Source: Streptomyces camelliae
Lineage (GTDB): Bacteria; Actinomycetota; Actinomycetes; Streptomycetales; Streptomycetaceae
Assembly (NCBI RefSeq): GCF_027625935.1
Contig: NZ_CP115300.1
Location: forward strand, 558,001 to 622,000
Reading direction: 5' to 3'
DNA: 64,000 nucleotides
Shown here: piece by piece, positions 18,326-26,460 of the stretch
Layout of the letters: each line of letters opens with the position of its first letter
How positions within the stretch are numbered: the first letter of the stretch is position 1
Made by a program: the position numbers and the translations under genes
The notes under the pieces: generated by a model
What the model saw: the letters and a program-made list of their open reading frames with translations, nothing else
What the model was told of the DNA's origin: nothing
The model's database searches: none

Positions 18326-18429
18326 AGCTCATGGGTTCCCATTGCTGAGTCCCTCATGCCGCTCCCCGGTCCGCGCGCACAGAGGGTGACGTTGCGTACT
18401 CGGCGGGTGGACTCGCCGGGCAGGTCCGC

Positions 18430-18735
18430 TCACCCCGGGGTACCGCTGGGGATGGCGAGTTCGCCGCCACGGCAGAAGGACTCCCGCTCCTCCACGACGT
18501 ACGGGGCCATGCCGGCACGCCGCTGCGCCTCGGCCTCGGAGGCCCGCCAGGCATCACATGCCTCCTTCGAGTCCCAGAACGACACCCCGGTGATCTCGTG
18601 CCCGTCCTCGGACCAGTACGCGAAGGCCCGGCGCATGCCCGGCGGGTGGCCGGCCGGCCGCCACGCCCTCTCGAAGTCCTCCAGGGTGCCCGGCTGAATG
18701 CGGCGGGTCGTCACCCAGACGAAGTGCTCCTCCAT
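18430..18735 (-). CDS. Antibiotic biosynthesis monooxygenase (ABM) domain protein
   Basis: This 101-residue protein has the dimeric alpha/beta ABM fold signature: FVWVTTRRIQPGTLEDFERAW, then GVSFWDSKEACDAWRASE and a C-terminal strand near VVEERESF. Family members include cofactor-free monooxygenases and haem-degrading enzymes, but many are uncharacterised. The ATG at 18735 is preferred because it gives a standard N terminus; upstream in-frame sequence is not conserved in character. Confidence 0.7.
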   Translation of the reverse strand: MEEHFVWVTTRRIQPGTLEDFERAWRPAGHPPGMRRAFAYWSEDGHEITGVSFWDSKEACDAWRASEAEAQRRAGMAPYVVEERESFCRGGELAIPSGTPG

Positions 18736-18861
18736 CGCGACCTCCTCCGCGACGCCGATGCGGCTCGTCGGCGCCGCTTCGACCACCGTAGGTCCACAGC
18801 GCCGATTACGCCTGCGCGGTGAAGCCGGTCGCGCGCCGCAACGGCGCCGGCGGTGACGAGA

Positions 18862-19296
18862 TCACCCCACGCGGTGTTTCTCCGTTTCCTCGGGCACGGG
18901 CAGTGGCTGCCGGCACGGCGTGGATGCGTCGGCGTTCGGTGCGTTGCGGCGCAGTCCGCCGGCGAGGGCCTCGCCTTCCCGGTCGGTCCCGGTGGCCACG
19001 GCGAGCAGGCGGAACGGCGCGGACGGCCACAGCTCGACGCACACCACGGGTCTGCCGGGCCGCACCGCCACGAAGTCCTTCCCGCCCTGATGGCCGCGCG
19101 TGCCGAGGCACAGGGCGCCGGGGATGTGCACACCCCGCTGGTGGACACCACGCAGGGCACGCCACCAGTCCCGTTCGACCGTCACCCGGCGCACCGCCGC
19201 CAGCGGCACCCGCACCTCGCCGCGACGCACGGCCACCCGCTCCCACCAAGCCAGCCGTACGACCAGGTCGTCCCCGTCGACAAGCATGCGTGCCAT
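18862..19296 (-). CDS. Hypothetical protein with PH-like domain
   Basis: This 144-residue protein begins MARMLVDGDDLVVRLAWWE and contains VRVPLAAVRRVTVERDWWRAL and CVELWPSAPFRLLAV. The pattern of strands resembles bacterial PH-like (bPH) proteins common in actinomycetes. Its function is unknown. A longer frame extends upstream to 19392, but the internal ATG gives the typical start of the family. Confidence 0.55.
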   Translation of the reverse strand: MARMLVDGDDLVVRLAWWERVAVRRGEVRVPLAAVRRVTVERDWWRALRGVHQRGVHIPGALCLGTRGHQGGKDFVAVRPGRPVVCVELWPSAPFRLLAVATGTDREGEALAGGLRRNAPNADASTPCRQPLPVPEETEKHRVG

Positions 19297-19462
19297 CGTC
19301 AGTGCCTCCCTTCCATCATCCCTCAGGGAGACGTACGGCGTATGCTCTGCCGGCCTCGCAGCTTCTTCTACGGTGGAAGGTGACACGAGCATGGAGGCCT
19401 ATGTGTGCTGGGGCGCGACGATCTGACGTGAGCGTGCGTGCCCGGGCGGCGGCCGGCCCTGC

Positions 19463-20230
19463 TCACTTGCCGGCGTCGGCCATGAGCAGCGGCTGGAAGA
19501 AACCCGTCTCCTGCGGCATCCGCCACTCGGGGTCGGTGAAGCCCGCATCGGCCACGAGGCTGGTCAGCCGGTCCCGGCCGAGGGCCCAGTAGGTGCTCCG
19601 GCGGACCTCGACACGCCATGCGCCGTCCGCCGGCAGGAGTTGGAAGTGCTCCAGGTCGTAGTGCTCGCCGTCCTCGTGCCAGTGCCACAGCTGGAACGTG
19701 ACGGTCCGCCCGTCCCCGTCCGCTCCCCGGTGGACCTGCGGGGGCGTCGAGGCGGGGCGGTCGCGCAGGACGTCGTCGTAGGGGCGTGTGCTGACCAGCA
19801 GCCGGCCGGCGGGGCGCAGCACCCGGCGCATCTCCGTCAAGGCGGCGAGGACGTCCTGTTCCGTCAGAAGGTGGGGCAGCGCGTTGTCGGCGCAGACGAC
19901 CGCGTCGAACTCGGCGTCGGGAAACGGCAGTCGCCGCATGTCGGCAACGGCCGCGCGCAGCGTCACCTCCCGGTGGGCGGCCTCACGGACGGCACGGGCG
20001 ACAGCGCGGGGGCTCAGATCGGTGCCCGTGACACGGTGCCCGTGCAGCGCCAGGCCGATGGCCTGCGTACCGATCCCGCAGGCGCAGTCGAGCAGCGCCG
20101 CACGGTCCTGGCCCAGCAGGGCGTCCAGGGCGTCGCCCTGCCGGCGCATGCTCGCGTCCCAGTCCGCGTAGATCAGGTGGTAGTCGTCGGCCAGGTCGTC
20201 GTAGAAACGTGCCGGCGGGCTCTCGGACAT
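19463..20230 (-). CDS. Class I SAM-dependent methyltransferase (RiPP cluster)
   Basis: This 255-residue protein has a canonical Rossmann methyltransferase core: LLDCACGIGTQAIGLAL (motif I, about residues 46-62), VTGTDLSPRAV (acidic loop), FDAVVCADNALPHLL (motif IV) and LRPAGRLLVSTRPYDDV. It lies 78 bp downstream of the DUF5825-like gene on the same strand and is the last gene of the probable RiPP operon. It could add an O- or N-methyl group to the peptide, but this assignment rests on position only. Confidence 0.85.
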   Translation of the reverse strand: MSESPPARFYDDLADDYHLIYADWDASMRRQGDALDALLGQDRAALLDCACGIGTQAIGLALHGHRVTGTDLSPRAVARAVREAAHREVTLRAAVADMRRLPFPDAEFDAVVCADNALPHLLTEQDVLAALTEMRRVLRPAGRLLVSTRPYDDVLRDRPASTPPQVHRGADGDGRTVTFQLWHWHEDGEHYDLEHFQLLPADGAWRVEVRRSTYWALGRDRLTSLVADAGFTDPEWRMPQETGFFQPLLMADAGK

Positions 20231-20308
20231 GGCCTCAGGTCAGGTCGAAACGTGACGAGGAAGCGGCCGGGTCGCCCAACTCGCGCAGGTACGACGCCGT
20301 CCAGGGCG

Positions 20309-20977
20309 TCAGACGGTCATCGGCTCCTGCAGCCAGCGGCTGATCCGGTACGGCAGCCACCAGGCGAACGGGCCGATGTCGAGGACGAGGTGCTCGGTTC
20401 TGAAGTCGGCCAGGACAGCGGGCGGCACGGAGGTCGCCGGTGCGCCGTAGGCCAGGCGCTCGATCGTGTCCTCGTACTCCGGCTCGTCGGCGGTGAAGCG
20501 GCGGAGTTCTCCCCAGCGGCGGTCGCGGATCTGCACGAAGCCGGGGCCCTTGCGCCACAGGCATTTGCACAGGTAGTGGCTGTGCTGCCAGGTGCGCAGC
20601 GCCTCGTGGGCGTCCGTGGGTCCCTCGATGAGCCGGGGCGGCTGGAGGTGACTGAGGAGCTGCCAGGCTCCGACCGGCGCCGTGGGGAGGCGAAGGTCCC
20701 ACTCGACGAGGACGGCTCGCGCGGTCAGATCCCGTACGAGACTGAGTGCGGCCACCGTCCGGGCGGCTTGTCCGGGATCCGCGCCGGCGGTGAGGTCGAT
20801 GGTCCCGGGCAGTCGTACGCGCCGGGCGCCGAGCTGCCAGAGCCGGTCGCCTTCGCTCTCCAGGGGGCCGGGAAGGGCGAGTTCGCCCAGGGACATGCCG
20901 GGGAGTTCGCAGGCGGACGGGTCGTAGTCGCGCCAGGCGAGGAGGGCGGGCAGGCTCGCGGTGGTCGGGGCGGTCAT
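20309..20977 (-). CDS. DUF5825-like protein (RiPP cluster partner)
   Basis: This 222-residue protein has no signal peptide. It begins with TASLPALLAWRDYDPSACELPG and has a C-terminal region with RTWQHSHYLCKCLWRKGPGF and IQIRDRR-like features (FVQIRDRRWGELRRFTADEP). I recall this type of protein as DUF5825, encoded next to RiPP-maturing B12 radical SAM enzymes. It starts 25 bp after the radical SAM gene ends and is almost certainly co-transcribed. It might serve as a peptide-binding or chaperone partner; that is inference. Confidence 0.6.
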   Translation of the reverse strand: MTAPTTASLPALLAWRDYDPSACELPGMSLGELALPGPLESEGDRLWQLGARRVRLPGTIDLTAGADPGQAARTVAALSLVRDLTARAVLVEWDLRLPTAPVGAWQLLSHLQPPRLIEGPTDAHEALRTWQHSHYLCKCLWRKGPGFVQIRDRRWGELRRFTADEPEYEDTIERLAYGAPATSVPPAVLADFRTEHLVLDIGPFAWWLPYRISRWLQEPMTV

Positions 20978-21002
20978 GGACGTCCTTCTCCTCGGGGCGT
21001 GG

Positions 21003-22916
21003 TCATGCGTGGACGGGTTCGGCGGGCGCGGCCGGCGCCGCGTGGGTGTGCCGCATGAAGTCCAGCCGCAGCAGCTCCTCGTTGACGGCGGCCGGGGCGA
21101 GGTGGACGTACTGTCCGCCGTCCGTGAAGACGATCCCGAGGCGGACCCAGGAGTCGAGGAGCCGTCGCACGCCGGCCTCGTCACGGGTGGCTCCGGGTGT
21201 GTGCCGGGCGGCCTTGCGGGTGAGCGCGGCGACGGTGTGCGGCTGGTCCAGGAGACGGAAGGCGGCCAGCTCGAAGGGGTCGGTCAGCTCGGTCGTACGC
21301 CAGTCGAAGGCGCGGCGCCGGGAGACGAGGACGATCCGGTCGCCCAGGTCGGCGTGGGAGAGGCGGGCGTCGGCGTGGTGTTTCTTCCATGCGGCCAGAG
21401 CGTCGTTCAGCGCGGTCACGGTCGGTTCGCCGATGCCCCGTTCCGGTGCCTCGAAGACGTACGCGAGGTCGTACAGCTCCTCCTCCGGCAGGTCGTAGGT
21501 GAAGCGGTAGTGCTCCTCGGGCCTCAGGCCGGTGAAGCCGAGTTCGGGGCGCTCGAAGTACGGGCTGAAGCGTTCGATGGCGATCCGGGCCGACAGGTCG
21601 ACCGGTGGGTCGAGGTGTTCCAGTGCCGGTATCTGCGCGATGACCGGCTCGTAGTCCTGGGCGGTCTCGCCGGGGAAGCCGTGGAGGTAGTTCCAGGCGA
21701 CGGACAGTCCGGTCTCGGCGCCGTCACGGAGCATGCGGACGTTCTGGCAACCGCTGACGCCCTTGTCCATCAGGTCGAGCACCTGATGGTTGAGCGATTC
21801 GATGCCGGGCTGGACATAGATCATCCCCGCGTCGGCGAGGGTGCGCAGCTGCGGGCGGCGCAGGTTGGCCTTGATCTCGATGTGCATCCGCAGGTCGTAT
21901 CCGCTGTCGATGATCCGGGGCAGTACGGTCGTCAGGTAGCCCATGTCGAGGATGTTGTCGACGAGGTACATGTCCAGGACCCGGTGGCGGCGGGCCAGTT
22001 CGACGATCTCCTGGTAGAAGGTGTCCGGGCTCTTGGAACGGAACTCCATGAACGAGCCGTTGAGCCCGCAGAAGGTGCAGTGGTGCTTCTCGCCCCACCA
22101 GCAGCCGCGGGCGCCCTCCACGACCAGTTTGGGCTCGACCCAGTGGCGGGCGGCGGAGGCGGCGAGGCGTTCGAAGTAGCCGCTGTAGTCGGGGGGCAGG
22201 ATCGCGGCGGGCGGCAGCGGGCGGGTCGCCATCGGATTGGCGCGGCTGTGTCCGTCGGCGCCCCGATGGCACAGGCCCGGCACCTCGGCGAGGTCGGAGC
22301 CGTCGGCAAGTGCGGTGAGCAGCTGCGGGAAGGCCGCCTCGCCCTCGCCCCTGACGACGTGGTCGACGAAGGGGAAGTTGCGGTGTACGGCGGCGCCCTG
22401 CGCCCCGTCGCAGTTGGCCCCGCCCATGACGGTCACGATGTGCGGGGCGAGCTGCCGGACCCGCCGGGCGGCGGCGAGCGCCGCGGTGTTCTGCTGGAAG
22501 GTGGAGGTGAACCCGACGACGTCGGGGGCGTGCGCGACGATCCGGTGCGCGATCTCGTCGACGAACTCCGGGACGATCCGGTGCAGCGCGTGCGTCATCT
22601 CCATGCGCGACTTCTTGAGTTTCCCGCGCATCGCCGCGGTGAACTCCTCCTCGCGCCAGTGCGGGTCGTCGTAGAGGGCCGAGGAGAACACCCAGTCGCC
22701 GCAGCCCATGAAGTAGGACGACAGGGCGTAGTACTCGTAGTCGTCACCGGTGAAGTCGGTACGGCTGGTGATCCAGTCGATGAATTCGAGATTGGCGTGC
22801 AGGACCTCGGCCTCGGCGCCGGGCACGCGCTCGTCCACGCTGCGTTTGAGGATTCCCAGCGCGAGGGACGGGAGGTCGATGGGCGACCAGGGCATGTTGA
22901 CCAGCAGGACACGCAT
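21003..22916 (-). CDS. B12-binding radical SAM RiPP-maturation enzyme (C-methyltransferase type)
   Basis: This 637-residue enzyme has an N-terminal cobalamin-binding-like domain (MRVLLVNMPWSPIDLPSLA, then PDVVGFTSTFQQN and MGGANCDG). The radical SAM domain carries the 4Fe-4S cysteines as CX7CX2C (Cys272, Cys280, Cys283 in CWWGEKHHCTFCGLNG), characteristic of the RiPP-maturation radical SAM protein 1 group. Later motifs are GIESLNHQVLDLMDKG and WNYLHGFPGET. A C-terminal domain of about 150 residues follows and may bind the precursor leader. Such enzymes use SAM and cobalamin to methylate unactivated carbons. It is preceded by the precursor gene and a strong hairpin and followed by the DUF5825-like gene. 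Confidence 0.88.
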   Translation of the reverse strand: MRVLLVNMPWSPIDLPSLALGILKRSVDERVPGAEAEVLHANLEFIDWITSRTDFTGDDYEYYALSSYFMGCGDWVFSSALYDDPHWREEEFTAAMRGKLKKSRMEMTHALHRIVPEFVDEIAHRIVAHAPDVVGFTSTFQQNTAALAAARRVRQLAPHIVTVMGGANCDGAQGAAVHRNFPFVDHVVRGEGEAAFPQLLTALADGSDLAEVPGLCHRGADGHSRANPMATRPLPPAAILPPDYSGYFERLAASAARHWVEPKLVVEGARGCWWGEKHHCTFCGLNGSFMEFRSKSPDTFYQEIVELARRHRVLDMYLVDNILDMGYLTTVLPRIIDSGYDLRMHIEIKANLRRPQLRTLADAGMIYVQPGIESLNHQVLDLMDKGVSGCQNVRMLRDGAETGLSVAWNYLHGFPGETAQDYEPVIAQIPALEHLDPPVDLSARIAIERFSPYFERPELGFTGLRPEEHYRFTYDLPEEELYDLAYVFEAPERGIGEPTVTALNDALAAWKKHHADARLSHADLGDRIVLVSRRRAFDWRTTELTDPFELAAFRLLDQPHTVAALTRKAARHTPGATRDEAGVRRLLDSWVRLGIVFTDGGQYVHLAPAAVNEELLRLDFMRHTHAAPAAPAEPVHA

Positions 22917-22938
22917 GTCGGCTCCTCGGGGATGGGGA

Positions 22939-22974
22939 CCGGCCGGCCCGGCGGTGCACCGCCGGGCCGGCCGG
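22939..22974 (-). terminator. Attenuator hairpin between precursor and radical SAM genes
   Basis: A perfect 16-bp stem (22939-22954 against 22959-22974) closes on the tetraloop TGCA. It lies directly after the stop of the precursor gene and before the radical SAM gene. Such partial terminators are a common way to make more precursor peptide than enzyme in RiPP operons. No U-tract follows. Confidence 0.75.
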
Positions 22975-22981
22975 CAGGGGG

Positions 22982-23101
22982 TCAGTCCTCTTCCGCGTCC
23001 TCGGCGTTGCGGAACGGGATGGTGACGGTGATGCCGATGCCCGGCCTGCGGTTCTCCTCGTCACCCGCGAGCGGGTCGTTGTGGATGATGTCCTTCTGCA
23101 T
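22982..23101 (-). CDS. Candidate RiPP precursor peptide
   Basis: A 39-codon gene starts with ATG at 23101 behind a strong GAGGAGAAGG ribosome site. The N-terminal half (MQKDIIHNDPLAGDEEN) is acidic and leader-like. The C-terminal half contains PGIGITVTIPF, an alternating run of beta-branched residues, and then a short acidic tail. Beta-branched positions are good substrates for B12 radical SAM C-methylation. The gene overlaps the end of the S9 peptidase gene by 41 bp in another frame and is separated from the radical SAM gene by a hairpin. Size, position and composition all fit a ribosomally made peptide substrate; which residues form the core is inferred. Confidence 0.72.
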   Translation of the reverse strand: MQKDIIHNDPLAGDEENRRPGIGITVTIPFRNAEDAEED

Positions 23102-24905
23102 GGGACCTTCTCCTCTCCGTGGCGTGTTCGCCGCTGTGGTGCTCCCCCGCTCCGGACGGAGCGGGGTGTCTGGGTGGGGCGGCCTGCCGACCGCGCAGTT
23201 CCCGGTCCAGGAAGACCAGGGCCCGGCGCAGCACGGTGACGTGGTCGCCGCCGTCGTAGCCGTCGTGGCCGGAGTCGAGCCACAGTGCTTCGTGCCGGAC
23301 TCCGCTCGCGCGCAGCGCGGCCAGGTAGCCGCGGATCTGGCCGGGCGGGCACTTGGCGTCATGGCTTGCGCCCGCCACCAGCAGCGGGGCGCGGACCGCG
23401 GCGGCGTAGTGGATGGGCGAGCTGCGCGCGTACCGTTCGGGAACCTCGTCGGGTGTGCCGCCGAAGAGCCGCTCGTCGAGGGCGCGCAGCGCGGGAGTGG
23501 TGGTGCGGTGGGCGGCGGCGCAGTCGGCGACCGGTTTGACCGCCACCCCTGCCTGCCACAGTCCGGGACGGGTGCCGAGGGCCAGCAGGACGAGGTAGCC
23601 GCCCCAGGAGGTGCCCCACAGGCCGACGGCGTCGGGGCGGATGAGCCGGCGGGCGACGAGGTCGGCGCGCACCGACGCGAGATCCTCGACCTGGGTGAGG
23701 CCGACTCCGTCCCGGAAGGCGCGCCGCCAGCGTGGCCCGTAGCCGGTGGAGCCGCGGTAGTTGACGCGGGCGACGGCGAAGCCGGAGGCGACCAGGGAGT
23801 GGACGACACCGTCGTAGGCGTCGCGGTCGTGGTCGGCGGGCCCGCCGTGCACCAGGAACACCGCGGCGGGCGGACCGTGCGGTGCGTCGGGCAGGCTGAG
23901 CAGGGTGTGTACGGGCCCGTCCGGGCCGGGGGTCCACAGGTCCCGGTGGGTGCCGGGGACCGGGCCGGCGAGCGTGGGCAGCTCGGGCAGCGCGGTGCCC
24001 CGGGTGGAGTGCAGCCGGGGCGGGTGGCCGGCGGCTGTCCAGAGGTGGTGCAGATCGTGTCCGGGCCGGGTGGCCGCGTCCAGCACGGTGCCCGGTGGGG
24101 TGGGTACGGCGGTGCGGGTGCGGGTTGTGAGGTCGGCGCGGTGCAGGGTGGAGCGGCCGTGGCGGTCCTGACGGACCAGGACGGAGCGCCCGTCGGCGTC
24201 CCAGCGGGCGGTGATCTCCGTGTCGAAGGCGCACCAGTCGTGAAGGGTCGGTCCGGTGCCGGGCCGCCAGGTCGCGATGACGTAGCGGTCGGCGCACTCG
24301 CGGACGAGGAGGAGTTCCTCGCCGTCCCCGGCAGGGGCGAAGCCCAGGCACCACAGCCGGCCGGTGTCGTCGGCGGGCAGGACGGCCCGTACGGCGCCGT
24401 CATGGGTGAGGACGGTGACGGCTTCGGCACCGGCGAGGGCCAGCAGCCGGCCGCCGGGGGTGATGCCGGTGAGGGTGGCGGGGCCGTCGGTCCGGGCCAC
24501 TGTGCGGGCAGTACCGCCGCGTGGGCCCACGTGGACGGTGGTGGCGTGGCCGTCGCCGGCCGCGAGGGCGACGGTGCCGTGGTCGCTCACCGCCAGGCCC
24601 CGGGGAAGCCCGGCCGGGACGTTCGTCAGACCCAGCCGGTCGGGGCCCCCGGCGAAGGGCTGGAACCACCACCGTCCCACCCCGTGTTCGTCCTCGTCGA
24701 ACCACCACACGTACGCGTCCCGGTCGATGGCGCCGTGCAGGGTGCCCCGGGGGCGCCGGGTGACCTGCCGGGCGCTGCGGGTGGCGGCGTCCCAGGCGAA
24801 CACCTCGCAGCGGCCCTCGGCGTCGGCGGTGAAGACCATCCTGGCCGGGTCGCCGGCGCACACCTCCGGCAGGGCGGCCCGGTAGACCTGGTAGCCGCCG
24901 CTCAC
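23061..24905 (-). CDS. S9 prolyl-oligopeptidase-family serine peptidase (RiPP cluster)
   Basis: This 614-residue cytoplasmic protein has an N-terminal beta-propeller-like region (about residues 1-340) with repeated WD-type strands and a C-terminal alpha/beta-hydrolase domain. The catalytic triad is Ser433 (GTSWGGY), Asp516 (GASHDAKC) and His547 (DSGHDGYDG). It is the probable leader peptidase or trimming enzyme for the cluster peptide. The GTG start overlaps the exporter stop by 4 bp (GTGA). Its last 41 bp overlap the precursor gene; the C-terminal tail after about residue 570 is low-complexity and may be an extension created by that overlap. Confidence 0.88.
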   Translation of the reverse strand: MSGGYQVYRAALPEVCAGDPARMVFTADAEGRCEVFAWDAATRSARQVTRRPRGTLHGAIDRDAYVWWFDEDEHGVGRWWFQPFAGGPDRLGLTNVPAGLPRGLAVSDHGTVALAAGDGHATTVHVGPRGGTARTVARTDGPATLTGITPGGRLLALAGAEAVTVLTHDGAVRAVLPADDTGRLWCLGFAPAGDGEELLLVRECADRYVIATWRPGTGPTLHDWCAFDTEITARWDADGRSVLVRQDRHGRSTLHRADLTTRTRTAVPTPPGTVLDAATRPGHDLHHLWTAAGHPPRLHSTRGTALPELPTLAGPVPGTHRDLWTPGPDGPVHTLLSLPDAPHGPPAAVFLVHGGPADHDRDAYDGVVHSLVASGFAVARVNYRGSTGYGPRWRRAFRDGVGLTQVEDLASVRADLVARRLIRPDAVGLWGTSWGGYLVLLALGTRPGLWQAGVAVKPVADCAAAHRTTTPALRALDERLFGGTPDEVPERYARSSPIHYAAAVRAPLLVAGASHDAKCPPGQIRGYLAALRASGVRHEALWLDSGHDGYDGGDHVTVLRRALVFLDRELRGRQAAPPRHPAPSGAGEHHSGEHATERRRSHAEGHHPQRPARG

Positions 24906-26110
24906 CGGACGGCCTCCGCCGCGAGCAGGCCGCGTACCGGACGCCGGGAGCTGTGCGCCGCGAGCAGGGCCAGCAGCACTCCGCAGACGATCGCGGGCGC
25001 GGCGTCGGAGACCCGGTCGGCGAGTGTTCCGGCGAGGACGGGTGCCAGGGCGGCGGCACCCGTGGTCGCGGTGGCCAGGACCGCGCCGGTGCGGGCCTGC
25101 AACGCGGGCTCGGTGACCTGGAGGGCACGCGTCTGGAGCACGACGGAGGCGAGTGGCATCAGCAGACACACCAGGCCGAACAGCAGCCCGTACGCCCATG
25201 CCCCGGTGACACTGGCGAGCGCGGCCGCGAGCGGGACGAGCAGCCAGGTCACGGCGGTCACGACTCGTGGTGCGCCGTAGCGCCGGGCCACGCGCGGCGC
25301 GGCGAGCGCGCCCGCCAGGCCCGCGGTGCCCGACAGGGCGAGGATCGCGCCGAGCACGGCGCCGGCGTGGCCGTCTCGGCGGAGGGTGAAGACGGCTCCG
25401 TAGTACAGCGCCACCACGACGGCGTTGACGAGGGTGGCCCAGACCAGGACCAGCCGCAGCACCGGTGAGGAACGCACCAGCCGCAGCCCGGCCGCGCCCT
25501 CCCGCAGCGGTCCCTCGCCGCGCTGCCGCGTGACCGGTGCGGTGAGGTCCGCGCGCAGGGCCGAGACGCACAGTGCGCTGATGACGTAGGAGAGGGCGTC
25601 GGCGAGGAACGGCAGCGCGCGGGCGGCCTGGTAGAGGACCCCGCCGAGCATCGGGCCGGCGATCAGCGCGCCTTGGTCGGCGGCGGTGAGCCGGGCGATC
25701 GCCCGGGGCTGCTCGGGTCCCGGGCAGATGAGTACGACCGTTCCCCGGGCCGCAGCCTCGAAGCAGGCGGTCGCCAGGCGTTCGACCAGTACGGCGGCGA
25801 GGATCAGGCCCAGGGGTGGCCGGCCGGCGGCGAGGGCGAGTGCCGCACCGCCGATGGCGAGCGCGGCGACGGCCGCGGACCCGGTCATCATCCGCTTGCG
25901 AGCGCCCCGGTCCGCGGGTAACGCGACGAGCGGGCCGAGCAGGAGCCCGACGGCGGTGGAGACACCGGCGAGCAGGCCGACCGTCTGGGGCGAGCTGCCC
26001 ATCCCCAGCAGGAGCAGCGGGAGGACGGTGCCGGAGGCCTGACTGCCGACCCCGTCGGCGGCGTTGGCCGACCACAGAAGCCGGAAGTCGCGTAACACTG
26101 GCCGTTCCAC
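24902..26110 (-). CDS. MFS exporter (RiPP cluster)
   Basis: This roughly 402-residue protein has about 12 hydrophobic segments and the major facilitator motif A-like sequence PADRGARKRMM after the second segment, similar to the MFS_3/EntS group of exporters. It is the first gene of the minus-strand cluster and probably exports the mature peptide or gives self-protection. The GTG at 26110 is preferred because it has a GAGG ribosome site; a GTG at 26122 has none. A TTA leucine codon lies at 26093-26095, codon 6 from the preferred start, which predicts dependence on the rare bldA tRNA. Confidence 0.85.
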   Translation of the reverse strand: MERPVLRDFRLLWSANAADGVGSQASGTVLPLLLLGMGSSPQTVGLLAGVSTAVGLLLGPLVALPADRGARKRMMTGSAAVAALAIGGAALALAAGRPPLGLILAAVLVERLATACFEAAARGTVVLICPGPEQPRAIARLTAADQGALIAGPMLGGVLYQAARALPFLADALSYVISALCVSALRADLTAPVTRQRGEGPLREGAAGLRLVRSSPVLRLVLVWATLVNAVVVALYYGAVFTLRRDGHAGAVLGAILALSGTAGLAGALAAPRVARRYGAPRVVTAVTWLLVPLAAALASVTGAWAYGLLFGLVCLLMPLASVVLQTRALQVTEPALQARTGAVLATATTGAAALAPVLAGTLADRVSDAAPAIVCGVLLALLAAHSSRRPVRGLLAAEAVR

Positions 26111-26171
26111 TGAGCACCTCACCGATGTGGCGAAACTGTGCAGAAAGTGTGGCGGTGATGAAGCGAGCGGG

Positions 26172-26201
26172 ATCGTAATCGAGCCCGAACAGGCGTCACA
26201 A
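26172..26201 (-). promoter_or_regulatory. Possible promoter for the RiPP operon
   Basis: On the minus strand TTGTGA (-35 like) is followed after 18 bp by TACGAT (-10 like), about 60 bp upstream of the exporter start. This resembles a vegetative sigma promoter; it is a prediction from sequence only. Confidence 0.4.
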
Positions 26202-26460
26202 GAGCCCGCTATGTGTGGCCGGATTCGTGTCGTGCGGCGCCGAGGCAGGGTTGATCGGACACAGAAGGAAAAGAAGGGTGATCATTCCGGATAAGAGGGC
26301 CTGAATTCCGTTTTTTCCAGGGGAAACGCGCGACGGCTCAGGTGTTCCGCCCGAGGGCGCGGCGACGAGACACCGGCCGGCCGTGCCGCAAGGACTCGGC
26401 CAGGGCGCCGCTTTCGACCGAGAACGTTCGCCGCGGCGCGCCGTGATCCGCCGTGCGCGG
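26202..26460. other. Intergenic region without a recognised gene
   Basis: This stretch lies between the start of the RiPP operon and the end of the second sugar operon. It is locally richer in A and T (for example TTCCGTTTTTTCC near 26307-26319) than the neighbourhood. No coding frame with a credible start or family was seen. Confidence 0.4.

Noticed and set aside
20961..25280. Frame of 1439 codons on the plus strand
   Set aside because: It is the reverse of the RiPP cluster genes and carries no recognisable motif; high GC removes stop codons in this frame.
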